A stretch of 33,737 bases of DNA from JAFGQE01 sp046484775 (GTDB lineage: Bacteria > Bacillota > Clostridia > DUPQ01): positions 1 to 33,737 of the forward strand of contig JAWOIG010000097.1 in assembly GCA_046484775.1 (NCBI GenBank). Direction: 5' to 3'. Below the pieces are notes generated by a model, which did not search any database, had not been told where the DNA came from, and worked only from the letters and a program-made list of their open reading frames with translations. Positions within the stretch are counted from its first letter, which is position 1. Each line of letters starts with the position of its first letter. Shown here in pieces: positions 7,808 to 16,063 of the stretch. Both the position numbers and the translations under genes were made by a program.

Positions 7808-8528
7808 GTTTTTTCCTCAATTTGCTGTATATCTTCTTCTCAAGCCTAGAAATATACATTTGCGACACCCCGAAATCGTCGGCGATGTCTTTTTGGCTCA
7901 TGCCCTGGCTATAGCGCATGATTATTACCTTTTTTTCATTTTCATCAAGCAGGCTCAGGGCTCTTTCATACATATCCCTGGTCTCGATTCCCTCGAAACC
8001 GGGATCCGGGTCGCCCAGCGCCTCCATCCTGCTGTATCCTTCCTCGTCAAACTCCTCGTCCAGGGAGCTTATGTTTCCGCTCCTGACCATTTCAAGGACT
8101 TCTATAACCTCTTCGGGGGAATGTCCAGTCGCTTCCGCTATCTGTAATGGCGTCGGGGCCATATTCATTTCATGGGTCAGGGTTTCGTACGCATTCTTTA
8201 TCGACGGATAAAGTTCATAGTGCTTCCTGGGCATACGAATCACGCTCGCCTTGTCCCTGAAATATTTCTTGATTTCCCCAATTATGGTCGGGGTGGCGAA
8301 TGTCGAGAACTTGTTGTCCATGTCCGGCTTGAACCGCTCCGCGGCCTTTACCAGCGCAAGGGAAGCAACCTGAAGCAAATCATCGTAATCAACGCCTCTG
8401 TTGAGAAATTTTCCCGCCAAAACCTTTGCCATGTAGTAATATTTTTCGACGATCAAATTCCTTATTTCTATATTACCCGTTCGAATATACTCTTCAAACA
8501 GCTTGTCGTCATTTTGGGTTTGCGTCAT
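7794..8528 (-). CDS. sigB: RNA polymerase sigma factor, SigB/SigF/SigG subfamily
   Basis: This alternative sigma-70 family factor (244 residues) lacks region 1. Region 2 includes GVDYDDLLQVASLALVKA and the -10-recognition stretch KFSTFATPTIIGEIKKYFRD. Region 3 follows, and region 4.2 is a helix-turn-helix with MSQKDIADDFGVSQMYISRL near the C-terminus. Flanking STAS and RsbW-type genes show control by partner switching. The gene order STAS - RsbW-like - sigma resembles both sigB and spoIIA operons. I favour a SigB-like stress role because the preceding RsbW-like protein lacks the SpoIIAB kinase residues and a superoxide reductase is in the same operon. The symbol is therefore provisional. Confidence 0.88.
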   Translation of the reverse strand: MTQTQNDDKLFEEYIRTGNIEIRNLIVEKYYYMAKVLAGKFLNRGVDYDDLLQVASLALVKAAERFKPDMDNKFSTFATPTIIGEIKKYFRDKASVIRMPRKHYELYPSIKNAYETLTHEMNMAPTPLQIAEATGHSPEEVIEVLEMVRSGNISSLDEEFDEEGYSRMEALGDPDPGFEGIETRDMYERALSLLDENEKKVIIMRYSQGMSQKDIADDFGVSQMYISRLEKKIYSKLRKKLDSN

Positions 8529-8539
8529 GCTTTCCGCCT

Positions 8540-8890
8540 TTACTCAATTACCAGCCTCAGGCTGCCGTTTTCACCCGAATCCACGCTGCCCGCAAGGGCT
8601 TCGAGGATAGGCACCGTCATTTCATTCGCTCCCTTGAGAACCGGCTCGCCATTGCATGTTTCGAATAAAACAACCAGCCTTCCCTCGCCGGGTTCGAAGC
8701 TGATGACCGCGCCCGGACAGCCGGACTCTATTATGCTTCCAAAGACCTCCGACACCATTACCTTTACATCCTCGATCATGTCGACATTGAATCCGCATGC
8801 GTCAGCAGCTCCGGCGGCCGTCAGCCTCATCATCCTGGAAAAGTCCTTGTTGGAAGGAACTTCCACTTTAATCGTCCTGTTAGAATCCAT
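8540..8890 (-). CDS. Degenerate RsbW-like protein lacking ATP-binding motifs
   Basis: This 116-residue protein occupies the usual rsbW/spoIIAB slot between the STAS gene and the sigma gene and keeps the GHKL-like pattern in its first 60 residues. Its N-box counterpart SEVFGSIIESG aligns with SELISNAVIHG of the downstream paralogue but has Ser52 for the Mg-binding Asn and Ser56 for His. No G1 DxGxx or G2 GxG motif follows: the corresponding region reads FETCNGEPV. It is also shorter than typical RsbW. It probably cannot bind ATP or phosphorylate the antagonist, but could still bind sigma or STAS partners. The start at ATG 8890 has a GGGGG box about ten bases upstream. Confidence 0.75.
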   Translation of the reverse strand: MDSNRTIKVEVPSNKDFSRMMRLTAAGAADACGFNVDMIEDVKVMVSEVFGSIIESGCPGAVISFEPGEGRLVVLFETCNGEPVLKGANEMTVPILEALAGSVDSGENGSLRLVIE

Positions 8891-8904
8891 AATATCAAAT
8901 CCCC

Positions 8905-9204
8905 CTATGCGACTATAAAAAGGGTTTCCAGCTTGGTTATCCGGAAAAGCTTTTTAATGTAGTCGTTGGCATTGACGACCGTCATCGAACCGCCTCTTTC
9001 AGTCAGCCTCTTGTATACTCCGACAAGAATGCCAAGGCCGGCGCTGTCTATATAGTTCAGCGATCCGAAATCCAGCACCAGGTTCTTCTCATCGCCTTCC
9101 GTTATCCTGCTCAGTTCCTCCCTGAATATCCCGCAGTTTCCCACATCCACTTCCCCGCTCAGGAACACAGTTCCGCCGATCTCCGTCACTTTCAAATCAA
9201 CCAT
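8905..9204 (-). CDS. rsbV: Anti-sigma factor antagonist (STAS domain, RsbV/SpoIIAA type)
   Basis: The 99-residue product is a complete single STAS domain. The phosphorylatable serine is Ser54 in YIDSAGLGIL, the site that anti-sigma kinases of this family modify; unphosphorylated antagonist displaces the sigma factor. The ATG at 9204 with GGGGAG eight bases upstream is preferred over an in-frame GTG at 9213 that overlaps the preceding stop. It lies 14 bp before the degenerate RsbW-like gene. No PP2C phosphatase (RsbU/RsbP/SpoIIE type) is encoded in the window, so the reactivating input must lie elsewhere. Confidence 0.9.
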   Translation of the reverse strand: MVDLKVTEIGGTVFLSGEVDVGNCGIFREELSRITEGDEKNLVLDFGSLNYIDSAGLGILVGVYKRLTERGGSMTVVNANDYIKKLFRITKLETLFIVA

Positions 9205-9209
9205 AAGAT

Positions 9210-10007
9210 TCACTCCCCGTAAGTTATTATAATTTCAACCGCTTTTTTTACATCATCATAATGCCCGGTTCGAAGCGCAACGCACAGTATCCTTTCGTCC
9301 GCCCCATAAATTGATTTATAGACCAGGCTGCTTCCGCTTACATCCAGGCCGTATATCCTTCTTTCGCCTGTCTTGAAATCAATTCCATATATGTACGACC
9401 CGGTGTCAATGTCAATGTCAAGATCATTCATCAGGCCATCAAGCGCCATAAGAGCATCGTCGTTTCGGATGAAATTGAAGGCCTTGTCATCCACTATAAG
9501 TATATCGGCTTCCTCCGTCATGATAAGCGCAGACAGTCTTGTCCTTCCTCCTGCGTCATATTCGCCGCTTTCCCCCTCATCGTCCAGGTACATCACTTCC
9601 ACCAGGATGTCTTCCGTTTCAGGCAGTCCCTCCGACAGTACCTTTTGCATTATCTCCTCGTCGACGAAGCCGTATTTGCCTGCAAATGATATCGTAAGGT
9701 CGGGGATTCTCCTGAAAAAAATCGGAACGACAATCATAGCTATTATAAAAATTGATATCAGGGATAAAACAGCCCATCCTTTGTAGTTGAACATGAAGTT
9801 CCTGTAAAGGGCGGCAATCTTCCCTGTTTCCTTCCTGCCGGCGGCTTCCTTTCCGGTCAGCAATCCGTATGCCTCGCTGATTGCGGCGGAATCCAGGTCC
9901 TCTCCGTTCCTTATCCTTCTTGACAGGATGGACATCCTTTGTTCTATCTGCTCCTGCGTGGGGTTTTCCTCCAGTCCGAGGATCCGCAGCGCTTCGTTTA
10001 TTCCCAT
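9210..10007 (-). CDS. Single-pass membrane protein with J-domain-like N-terminus
   Basis: I do not recognise a named family for the full 265 residues. Residues 1-55 resemble a J-domain in pattern (ALRILGLEENPTQEQIEQR, later ISEAYGLLTG) but have no HPD motif, so DnaK stimulation is unlikely. A hydrophobic segment at about 77-98 is the only transmembrane helix. The C-terminal 165 residues are probably extracytoplasmic and include EEADILIVDDKAF, resembling a small solute-binding-like fold. Its ATG follows the lysS stop after one base with AGGAGG within the lysS end, and its own stop lies just before rsbV. By position it could feed a signal into the partner-switching module; that is inference. 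Confidence 0.65.
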   Translation of the reverse strand: MGINEALRILGLEENPTQEQIEQRMSILSRRIRNGEDLDSAAISEAYGLLTGKEAAGRKETGKIAALYRNFMFNYKGWAVLSLISIFIIAMIVVPIFFRRIPDLTISFAGKYGFVDEEIMQKVLSEGLPETEDILVEVMYLDDEGESGEYDAGGRTRLSALIMTEEADILIVDDKAFNFIRNDDALMALDGLMNDLDIDIDTGSYIYGIDFKTGERRIYGLDVSGSSLVYKSIYGADERILCVALRTGHYDDVKKAVEIIITYGE

Positions 10008-10008
10008 C

Positions 10009-11505
10009 CTAACCCTCCTGGGGTTTCATCGTCGGGAACAATATGACATCCTTTATGGAAGGATTGTCCGTAAACAGCATTATCATTCTGTCGACACCGA
10101 TCCCAAGCCCGCCTGTCGGAGGCATTCCCATTTCAAGTGCATTTATAAAATCATAGTCAATTGAAAAATCACTGTCATTGCCTGTTTTTTTCATTGCCTG
10201 GGCCAGGAACCGTTCCTTTTGCTCAATGGGATCGTTCAGCTCAGTGAATGCGTTTCCCATTTCCCTTGCCGTCATGAATATCTCGAATCTTTCGGTTATG
10301 TGCGGCCTGTCCTTCCTGCTTTTGGCAAGAGGCGATATTTCTATGGGATAATCATAAATAAAAGTAGGCTGCATAAGCTTGAACTCAACCTTCTGTTCGA
10401 AGAATTGGTTGAGGGCCTCGCCCCATGTGCAGCCTTCCTCAACAGCCACGTGATGTTCCTTTGCCATTTCCCGGGCTTTCTCATTGTCCTTGTCAAAGCA
10501 ATCAAAATCCACGCCCGTATGAAGCTTCACGGCCTCCGCCATTGTCATCCTTGCCCACGGTGTTCCAAGGTCTATTTCCTCGCCCTGATATTTTACAATC
10601 CTGCTCCCCAGGATATTGTCTGCGATATATCCGAACAGATCCTCGGTCAGCATCATCATTCCCTTGTAATCAGTATATGCCTCATATATTTCAATCATTG
10701 TGAACTCCGGATTGTGTTTATAGCTCATTCCCTCGTTTCGGAAAATGCGGCCGATTTCATACACCTTCTCAAGCCCTCCTACAATAAGTCTTTTCAAATG
10801 AAGCTCCAGCTCCACTCTGAGAAACATATCGATGTCGAGGGTGTTGTGGTGCGTTCTGAAGGGTCTTGCCGCCGCATTGGTCGTATGGTTGTGCAGCACA
10901 GGGGTTTCCACTTCCATGAATCCCCTTGAATTCATGAAATCCCTTATGCCCGCAATTATCCTTGAACGAGTCATGAATGTCTTTATAACATCAGGGTTGA
11001 CAATAAGGTCCGTATACCTGTGGCGGTACCTCAGGTCGACATCCTTCAGGCCATGCCATTTCTCGGGAAGCGGCTGCAGTGATTTCGACAGCATTGCAAC
11101 TTTGGTCGCCTTGACTGATTTCTCGCCTTTCTGCGTCGTAAATACTTCGCCGACGACGCCGATTATATCGCCCAGGTCAAATTTCTTGAAATCATCATAT
11201 TCATCCTCGCCGACCAGATCCGTTTTAACATATATCTGCAGTTTTCCCGTCCTGTCCTGAATGTGGCAGAAACTTGCCTTGCCCATGATCCTTTTTGCAA
11301 TTATGCGGCCGGCGCACGAAACCTCGCGTCCCTCCAGCCTTTCATAGCCATCGGAAATGTCGGAAGCATGGCAATCGATCCCGTATGTCGTGGCATCAAA
11401 GGGATTTTTCCCCGCCCTTGTCATTTCCGCAAGCTTTTCACGCCTTATCCGAAGTATTTCATTCAAATCCTGGACGTTGCCTTCGTTAGTGTCGTTTTCC
11501 TGCAT
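10009..11505 (-). CDS. lysS: Lysyl-tRNA synthetase, class II
   Basis: This enzyme attaches lysine to tRNA-Lys in the cytosol. The 498-residue product has the N-terminal OB-fold anticodon-binding domain (about 60-150). The class II catalytic core has motif 2 FRNEGMSYKHNPEFTMIEIY and motif 3 GLGIGVDRMIMLFT near the end. The start is set at ATG 11505, where CGGAGG lies five bases upstream, rather than the longer reading from 11556. No T-box leader was seen upstream. The following J-like gene is one base away, so lysS probably shares a transcript with the stress-sigma genes. Confidence 0.97.
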   Translation of the reverse strand: MQENDTNEGNVQDLNEILRIRREKLAEMTRAGKNPFDATTYGIDCHASDISDGYERLEGREVSCAGRIIAKRIMGKASFCHIQDRTGKLQIYVKTDLVGEDEYDDFKKFDLGDIIGVVGEVFTTQKGEKSVKATKVAMLSKSLQPLPEKWHGLKDVDLRYRHRYTDLIVNPDVIKTFMTRSRIIAGIRDFMNSRGFMEVETPVLHNHTTNAAARPFRTHHNTLDIDMFLRVELELHLKRLIVGGLEKVYEIGRIFRNEGMSYKHNPEFTMIEIYEAYTDYKGMMMLTEDLFGYIADNILGSRIVKYQGEEIDLGTPWARMTMAEAVKLHTGVDFDCFDKDNEKAREMAKEHHVAVEEGCTWGEALNQFFEQKVEFKLMQPTFIYDYPIEISPLAKSRKDRPHITERFEIFMTAREMGNAFTELNDPIEQKERFLAQAMKKTGNDSDFSIDYDFINALEMGMPPTGGLGIGVDRMIMLFTDNPSIKDVILFPTMKPQEG

Positions 11506-11573
11506 TTTGACCTCCGTCGTCAATCCGGGTTTTCCTTTGGAACCGGTTTCATCCACCCGGAATCAGCTTCAAT

Positions 11574-11611
11574 ATAAAACAAAACTGACAGCCTGTATGC
11601 AAACTGTCAGT
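11574..11611 (-). terminator. Intrinsic terminator between greA and lysS
   Basis: On the minus strand ACTGACAG (11604-11611) pairs with CTGTCAGT (11584-11591) around a 12-base loop, followed by TTTGTTTTATATT. The hairpin begins about 35 bp after the greA stop and would end or attenuate greA transcripts before lysS. No strong promoter for lysS was found between the two, so partial readthrough is possible. Confidence 0.7.
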
Positions 11612-11646
11612 AACAAGTATATCCAATTTATCAAAATCGGACAACT

Positions 11647-12123
11647 TTATTTGCTTATTTCAAGAATCTTGAACTTCATGAATCCCAGCGGGGCGGCAAC
11701 CTCGACCTTCTCTCCCACTTTTTTCCCGAGCAAGGCATTGCCTACCGGGGATTCATCAGAGATTCTTTGTTTTGATGGATCAGCTTCCATCGAACCCACT
11801 ATCTGGTATATCTCCTCCTCATTGTAATCGAGGTCGACTATCTTCACCTTGCAGCCGATGCTGACCCTGTCTGTCTTGATGGTTTCATCGTCGATTACCT
11901 CTGCATTGCGAAGACTTGTCTCAAGCTTTGCAATCTTTGATTCAATGGCGGCCTGTTCATTCTTTGCTTCGTCATATTCGCTGTTTTCCGATATATCTCC
12001 AAAGGAAATGGCCTTCTTGATCTTTTCGGCTATTTCTTTTCTCTTCTTTCCCTTCAGGTAATCCAGTTCTTTTTCGAGCTCTTTCAAACCCTCATATGTT
12101 AAGATGGTTTTTTTATCCGGCAT
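11647..12123 (-). CDS. greA: Transcription elongation factor GreA
   Basis: GreA enters the RNA polymerase secondary channel and stimulates cleavage of backtracked RNA. The 158-residue product has the long N-terminal coiled coil (about 8-75) with LKELEKELDYLKGKKRKEI. The acidic tip (about residues 41-48, SENSEYDEAKNEQ) is present, and the C-terminal FKBP-like domain has SPVGNALLGKKVGE. It has its own consensus promoter at 12162-12190, and lysS follows, as in many Bacillota. Confidence 0.97.
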   Translation of the reverse strand: MPDKKTILTYEGLKELEKELDYLKGKKRKEIAEKIKKAISFGDISENSEYDEAKNEQAAIESKIAKLETSLRNAEVIDDETIKTDRVSIGCKVKIVDLDYNEEEIYQIVGSMEADPSKQRISDESPVGNALLGKKVGEKVEVAAPLGFMKFKILEISK

Positions 12124-12161
12124 GTTTTCACCTTTTTCCTGCGTATTTTTTTGATTTTTAA

Positions 12162-12190
12162 ATTATAGTTTCATTTAATTTAATTGTCAA
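12162..12190 (-). promoter_or_regulatory. Consensus sigma-A promoter of greA
   Basis: On the minus strand TTGACA (12185-12190) and TATAAT (12162-12167) are both perfect and separated by 17 bp. The predicted transcription start is about 30 bp upstream of greA. No operator-like repeat was seen. Confidence 0.88.
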
Positions 12191-12211
12191 GAACAAAAAA
12201 CAAGTCCCGCT

Positions 12212-12260
12212 AAAAATCAAAAACAGGTTCCCGCTCAAAATGCTCAAAGCAAGACCTGTT
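12212..12260 (-). terminator. Probable terminator of pyrG
   Basis: AACAGGT (12254-12260) pairs with ACCTGTT (12222-12228) on the minus strand, and TTTGATTTTT follows. The seven-base-pair stem has a long 25-base loop, so it is weaker than the rplL terminator. It lies about 25 bp after the pyrG stop and before the greA promoter. Confidence 0.55.
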
Positions 12261-12284
12261 AAATTGCAATCCGCCGCAAACCCG

Positions 12285-13898
12285 TCAATTGGATTTCATG
12301 TTCCTCCTGCAAGCTGCCCTGATGAATTCCCTGAACAGGGGATGGGCTCTGTTGGGCCTTGACCTGAATTCAGGATGGAACTGAACGCCTACAAACCATG
12401 GGTGGCCCCTGAGCTCTATCATTTCAACAAGGCTGTCGTCAGGCGATTTGCCGCAAAGCACCATGCCCTTCTCGGCAAGAATGTCCCTGTACTTGTTCAC
12501 GAACTCATACCTGTGCCTGTGCCTTTCATGGACAAGCCCTTCGCCATATGCTTCGAAAGCCAGGCTTCCCGGCTCTATGACACACGGATATTTGCCGAGC
12601 CTCATTGTTCCCCCCAGATCTTTTATATGGATCTGGTCCGCCATCATGTCTATCACGGGATGCTCCGTCCCGGCGTCGAACTCCGTGCTGTTGGCCCCGC
12701 AAAGGCCTGCGACATTGCGTGAAAACTCGACCACCGCCATCTGAAGGCCAAGGCATATTCCGAAGAACGGGATTCCATGGATCCTTGCGTACTCAATTGC
12801 CATTATCTTGCCTTCCGTTCCCCTGTCGCCGAATCCTCCGGGCACCAGGATGCCATCAAGATCCTTCAGTTGTTCCTCAATATTTTTTTCATTTATATAT
12901 TCCGAATTGACCCATGCGATTTCCACTTCGCACCTGTTGTGGTAGCCTCCGTGCCTGAGCGCTTCGGCGACGCTTGCGTACGCATCATGAAGCTTTATAT
13001 ATTTACCGACCAGACCTATCCGGACTTTCTTCTCCGGGTTCTTCATCCGAAAAACCATATCGGTCCACTCCTCAAGGTCCGGCGTCCGGTTTTCCATTCC
13101 GCATTTTTCAAGCACTATTCTTGCAAGGCCTTCCTTCTCGAGAAACAAAGGCACTTCGTACAGATAATCCGCATCATGGTTCTGGATGACGCATCCCGCG
13201 GCTATGTTGCAGAAAAGGCCTATCTTTTCCTTGATTCCGCTTGAGAACTCTTTTTCAGTCCTGCAAACGATGATGTCGGGCTGGATGCCTATGCTCCTCA
13301 GCTCCTTGACGCTGTGCTGAGTGGGCTTTGTCTTGAATTCGCCGGCTTTTGACAGATACGGAACAAGCGTCACATGTATGTATATGGTGTTTTCCCTGCC
13401 GATGTCCTGGGCGACCTGCCTTATCGCCTCTAAAAAAGGAAGGCTTTCTATGTCTCCCACGGTTCCCCCGATTTCGGTTATAACGAAATCAGTCTCGGAG
13501 TACTTGCCTACCTTGTAAACCTTTTCCTTAATCTCATTTGTTATGTGGGGTATTACCTGTACGGTGTTCCCGAGGAACTCTCCCTTCCTCTCCTTGGCGA
13601 TTACGGCCCCGTACACCCTCCCGGTCGTGATGTTGCTGTCCTGGCTCAGGTTTTCGTCTATGAATCTCTCATATGAACCAAGATCAAGGTCGGTCTCGGC
13701 GCCGTCGTCCGTCACAAATACTTCCCCGTGCTGGTAGGGGCTCATGGTGCCGGGGTCCACATTCAGATACGGATCGAACTTCTGCATCGTGACCCTGTAT
13801 CCCCTGGCTTTCAGAAGCCTTCCGAGCGAAGCGGCGGTGATGCCCTTGCCCAGGCCAGAGACAACCCCTCCCGTAACAAAAATGTATTTGACCGACAT
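12285..13898 (-). CDS. pyrG: CTP synthase (glutamine-hydrolysing)
   Basis: CTP synthase aminates UTP to CTP with ammonia from glutamine, the last step of pyrimidine nucleotide synthesis. The 537-residue product has the N-terminal amidoligase domain starting KYIFVTGGVVSGLGKGITAA with its P-loop. The C-terminal class I glutamine amidotransferase domain has the nucleophile Cys in FFGICLGLQ (about residue 380) and the His-Glu pair in GVQFHPEF near the end. It is monocistronic by appearance, with a promoter at 13926-13955 and a probable terminator after it. The transcript start lacks the GGGC sequence used for reiterative-transcription control in Bacillus. Confidence 0.97.
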   Translation of the reverse strand: MSVKYIFVTGGVVSGLGKGITAASLGRLLKARGYRVTMQKFDPYLNVDPGTMSPYQHGEVFVTDDGAETDLDLGSYERFIDENLSQDSNITTGRVYGAVIAKERKGEFLGNTVQVIPHITNEIKEKVYKVGKYSETDFVITEIGGTVGDIESLPFLEAIRQVAQDIGRENTIYIHVTLVPYLSKAGEFKTKPTQHSVKELRSIGIQPDIIVCRTEKEFSSGIKEKIGLFCNIAAGCVIQNHDADYLYEVPLFLEKEGLARIVLEKCGMENRTPDLEEWTDMVFRMKNPEKKVRIGLVGKYIKLHDAYASVAEALRHGGYHNRCEVEIAWVNSEYINEKNIEEQLKDLDGILVPGGFGDRGTEGKIMAIEYARIHGIPFFGICLGLQMAVVEFSRNVAGLCGANSTEFDAGTEHPVIDMMADQIHIKDLGGTMRLGKYPCVIEPGSLAFEAYGEGLVHERHRHRYEFVNKYRDILAEKGMVLCGKSPDDSLVEMIELRGHPWFVGVQFHPEFRSRPNRAHPLFREFIRAACRRNMKSN

Positions 13899-13925
13899 AA
13901 TCCCCTCCTCTTCAACTATCCTACA

Positions 13926-13955
13926 ATTCTAATATCAGGCACTGCCGGCTGTCAA
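13926..13955 (-). promoter_or_regulatory. Sigma-A-type promoter of pyrG
   Basis: On the minus strand TTGACA (13950-13955) is separated by 18 bp from TAGAAT (13926-13931), with an AGGAGG ribosome binding site and the pyrG ATG about 25 bp further on. It shows that pyrG is transcribed independently of the glycoside hydrolase gene upstream. Confidence 0.8.
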
Positions 13956-14018
13956 CATTGAATCGGTTCGGATTTTCAAGGATGACCTGCCGCCATGTTC
14001 CTGACTCGATTCACCCGC

Positions 14019-16049
14019 TCAATAAACCGCTTCCACGAGGATGCTTCCGTTGAGGACCGGCACCGTAAAACTGCATTCGCCTCCGATTATAACGGCATCC
14101 TCCACGGTTCCCCCCGACGCCGCGGCAATGCCCTTGATATTCTCCGGAAGGCTGAGCCTGACATGCAGGCCGTGAAGCGGCACCACATCCTCGATTATAT
14201 CCAGTTCGACGCTTTTTCTTTCAGGAACATAGTAAAGGATATGTATAGCGAACCTATGTCTTCCCGGCTGTCTGTTCACTGTCGCAAGCACGCCCGACGG
14301 TCCGTCATGTTCTATCAATGTTTTTCCAAGCAGCATGACCACGGCATTCGACACCATGGTCTTGACCCATCTTGGGGACATTCTGTTGTAGATGCCAAAT
14401 ACCGGATGCGAAAAATATACTGTGCTCTTTGTTGAAATAACGGCGTCATACGACCGTTCCCCGGATGAAGGAGCCTGTCTGTGGGAGCAATAATGTTTGT
14501 ACGACCTGATGAAGCAGGGCTCCATGGCACTGACCTCCACTTTTCCTCCGCGGACCGCCTGTGCCTCGATTCCCCTGGCATACATAACGTGCTCCGTGGA
14601 ATTCAGGCTCCTGCCGATGATTCCTTCAGGCAAAACATAATCCGCAAAGTCATTATGAATCGCAAAGCGCCCCCTGACGGGTATTCCAAGGTCGTCTGTT
14701 GTCGTTTTCTTGACCCTGACGCATAGCTCCCCAAGATCAAATGCATTTCCCTCCATATCCATTCCCGACATATATGAGGCAAGCACTTTGCCTCCTTGCT
14801 CAATGTATTCAGATATCTTGCCGCCGAGACGTTCATCCACGGGGATGTCATCGGGCATTATAATCAGCCGGTATTTGTTGAAATCCATCGTGGAATCTAT
14901 GAAATCAAATTGGAATGAACACTGCTCCAAAATCCTTGCGGCTCCCGTCATTGAGCCTGGAATGCTTCCGATACCCGAGTGCGAGAATTCATCGGGGGCC
15001 ATAACTCCGATTTCAGTCTCCGGGACAGCTCCCCTGCACCATGGCTCCCTTTCCTTTACCATGGAATAGACGCGGCCGATCAGGTCGTATACGGGAGGAG
15101 ACAGGACGCCTGAGGGCTCAAGCTGGTCCCCGATCAGACATTTTGCGTTCAATGCCAACATCCTGAGGCATTCGTACTCCAGGGCCTCTTTGTTCTTGAA
15201 AGAATGAAAGTCCCCCCATGAAGTATGGAATTTTCCTGTATGGCCCAGGCAATCCTTTCCCAGGGACCTGGCGTATCTCATCGTAACGGGAAAATGGATA
15301 TATCCCCATTCCCCGCTGGGAAGGCTCTCCAGCTCAAAATGCGTATATGAATCCATCGTGTCCCTTGTTTCATATGATATATGCCCGCAATTATAGAAAA
15401 CCGTTATGCCCGGCTTTATCGAATGAACGAATTCAGTCATTTCAGACTTGAAATCCCTGAGAACCTTTTTATAATGAGACAGCCTGTCATCCTCAATCAA
15501 AGGATTCAAGCCTTTCTTCTCCATATCGGCGACGCAATACGCGCACGCACATGTGCTTGTTATCACTATGTCGTAGAAAATACCGTCGGCATCAATATCC
15601 TTCAGGATTTCACCGGTATGATCCTTGAGGAATTGCCTGTAGGGGGTATTCACGCAGAGCTTCTGGTAAAAGCCCGAATCCAGCATCGCCTGCCCGACGG
15701 GGGCTCCGCCGGGTTCTCTCATAAGCCATTCAGGCTTTTCAGCCGCGGTATACTGGTCCCACTGCACAGTTATATAAACAGGGGTCCTGATGTTTTTTCG
15801 ATGGCAGGCGTCGACCTGCTCCTTCAAAAGGTTCCTGCCCGCAAGACCGGGATGGTTCCTTTCCGGGAACAGCTTCGAATCATGGTAAATCATTCCGTGG
15901 TGGCACCTTGCGAAACAAGTAATGGAATCCACATTGGCTTTTTCCAGTATATCTGCAAATGCAACGGCATCGAACCCGCTCCCGACATTATCGATAAGCC
16001 CGCTTGTGTGAAAGTCCAGGTGTATCTGCCGAAAACGCAGCTCGTCCAT
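14019..16049 (-). CDS. Putative glycoside hydrolase, GHL6-like with GH42-type trimerisation domain
   Basis: The 676-residue protein resembles the hypothetical glycosyl hydrolase 6 family, whose members begin with a phrase like QIHLDFHTSG (residues 7-16 here) and fold as a TIM barrel. A barrel segment YITVQWDQYT and acidic residues in DADGIFYDIV are candidates for catalysis. A middle region with LIIMPDDIPVDERL and EQGGKVLASY matches the GH42M flavodoxin-like domain, and the C-terminal 100 residues look like a beta-sandwich. There is no signal peptide, so it should be cytosolic. ATG 16049 has GGAGG five bases upstream. It is the last gene of the ctp run. Substrate is unknown; beta-galactosidase or fucosidase-like labels are unproven. 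Confidence 0.75.
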   Translation of the reverse strand: MDELRFRQIHLDFHTSGLIDNVGSGFDAVAFADILEKANVDSITCFARCHHGMIYHDSKLFPERNHPGLAGRNLLKEQVDACHRKNIRTPVYITVQWDQYTAAEKPEWLMREPGGAPVGQAMLDSGFYQKLCVNTPYRQFLKDHTGEILKDIDADGIFYDIVITSTCACAYCVADMEKKGLNPLIEDDRLSHYKKVLRDFKSEMTEFVHSIKPGITVFYNCGHISYETRDTMDSYTHFELESLPSGEWGYIHFPVTMRYARSLGKDCLGHTGKFHTSWGDFHSFKNKEALEYECLRMLALNAKCLIGDQLEPSGVLSPPVYDLIGRVYSMVKEREPWCRGAVPETEIGVMAPDEFSHSGIGSIPGSMTGAARILEQCSFQFDFIDSTMDFNKYRLIIMPDDIPVDERLGGKISEYIEQGGKVLASYMSGMDMEGNAFDLGELCVRVKKTTTDDLGIPVRGRFAIHNDFADYVLPEGIIGRSLNSTEHVMYARGIEAQAVRGGKVEVSAMEPCFIRSYKHYCSHRQAPSSGERSYDAVISTKSTVYFSHPVFGIYNRMSPRWVKTMVSNAVVMLLGKTLIEHDGPSGVLATVNRQPGRHRFAIHILYYVPERKSVELDIIEDVVPLHGLHVRLSLPENIKGIAAASGGTVEDAVIIGGECSFTVPVLNGSILVEAVY

Positions 16050-16063
16050 GATTTCCTCCGAAA

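Noticed and set aside
7794..9204. Interpretation as the sporulation spoIIAA-spoIIAB-sigF operon
   Set aside because: The order fits, but the protein in the SpoIIAB slot lacks the kinase motifs, a second intact RsbW follows sigma, and dfx is coupled to it. I judge a SigB-type stress locus more likely, though not proven.
11506..11646. Possible T-box riboswitch upstream of lysS
   Set aside because: The gap is too short and shows only a simple terminator hairpin after greA; no T-box consensus or specifier stem is seen.
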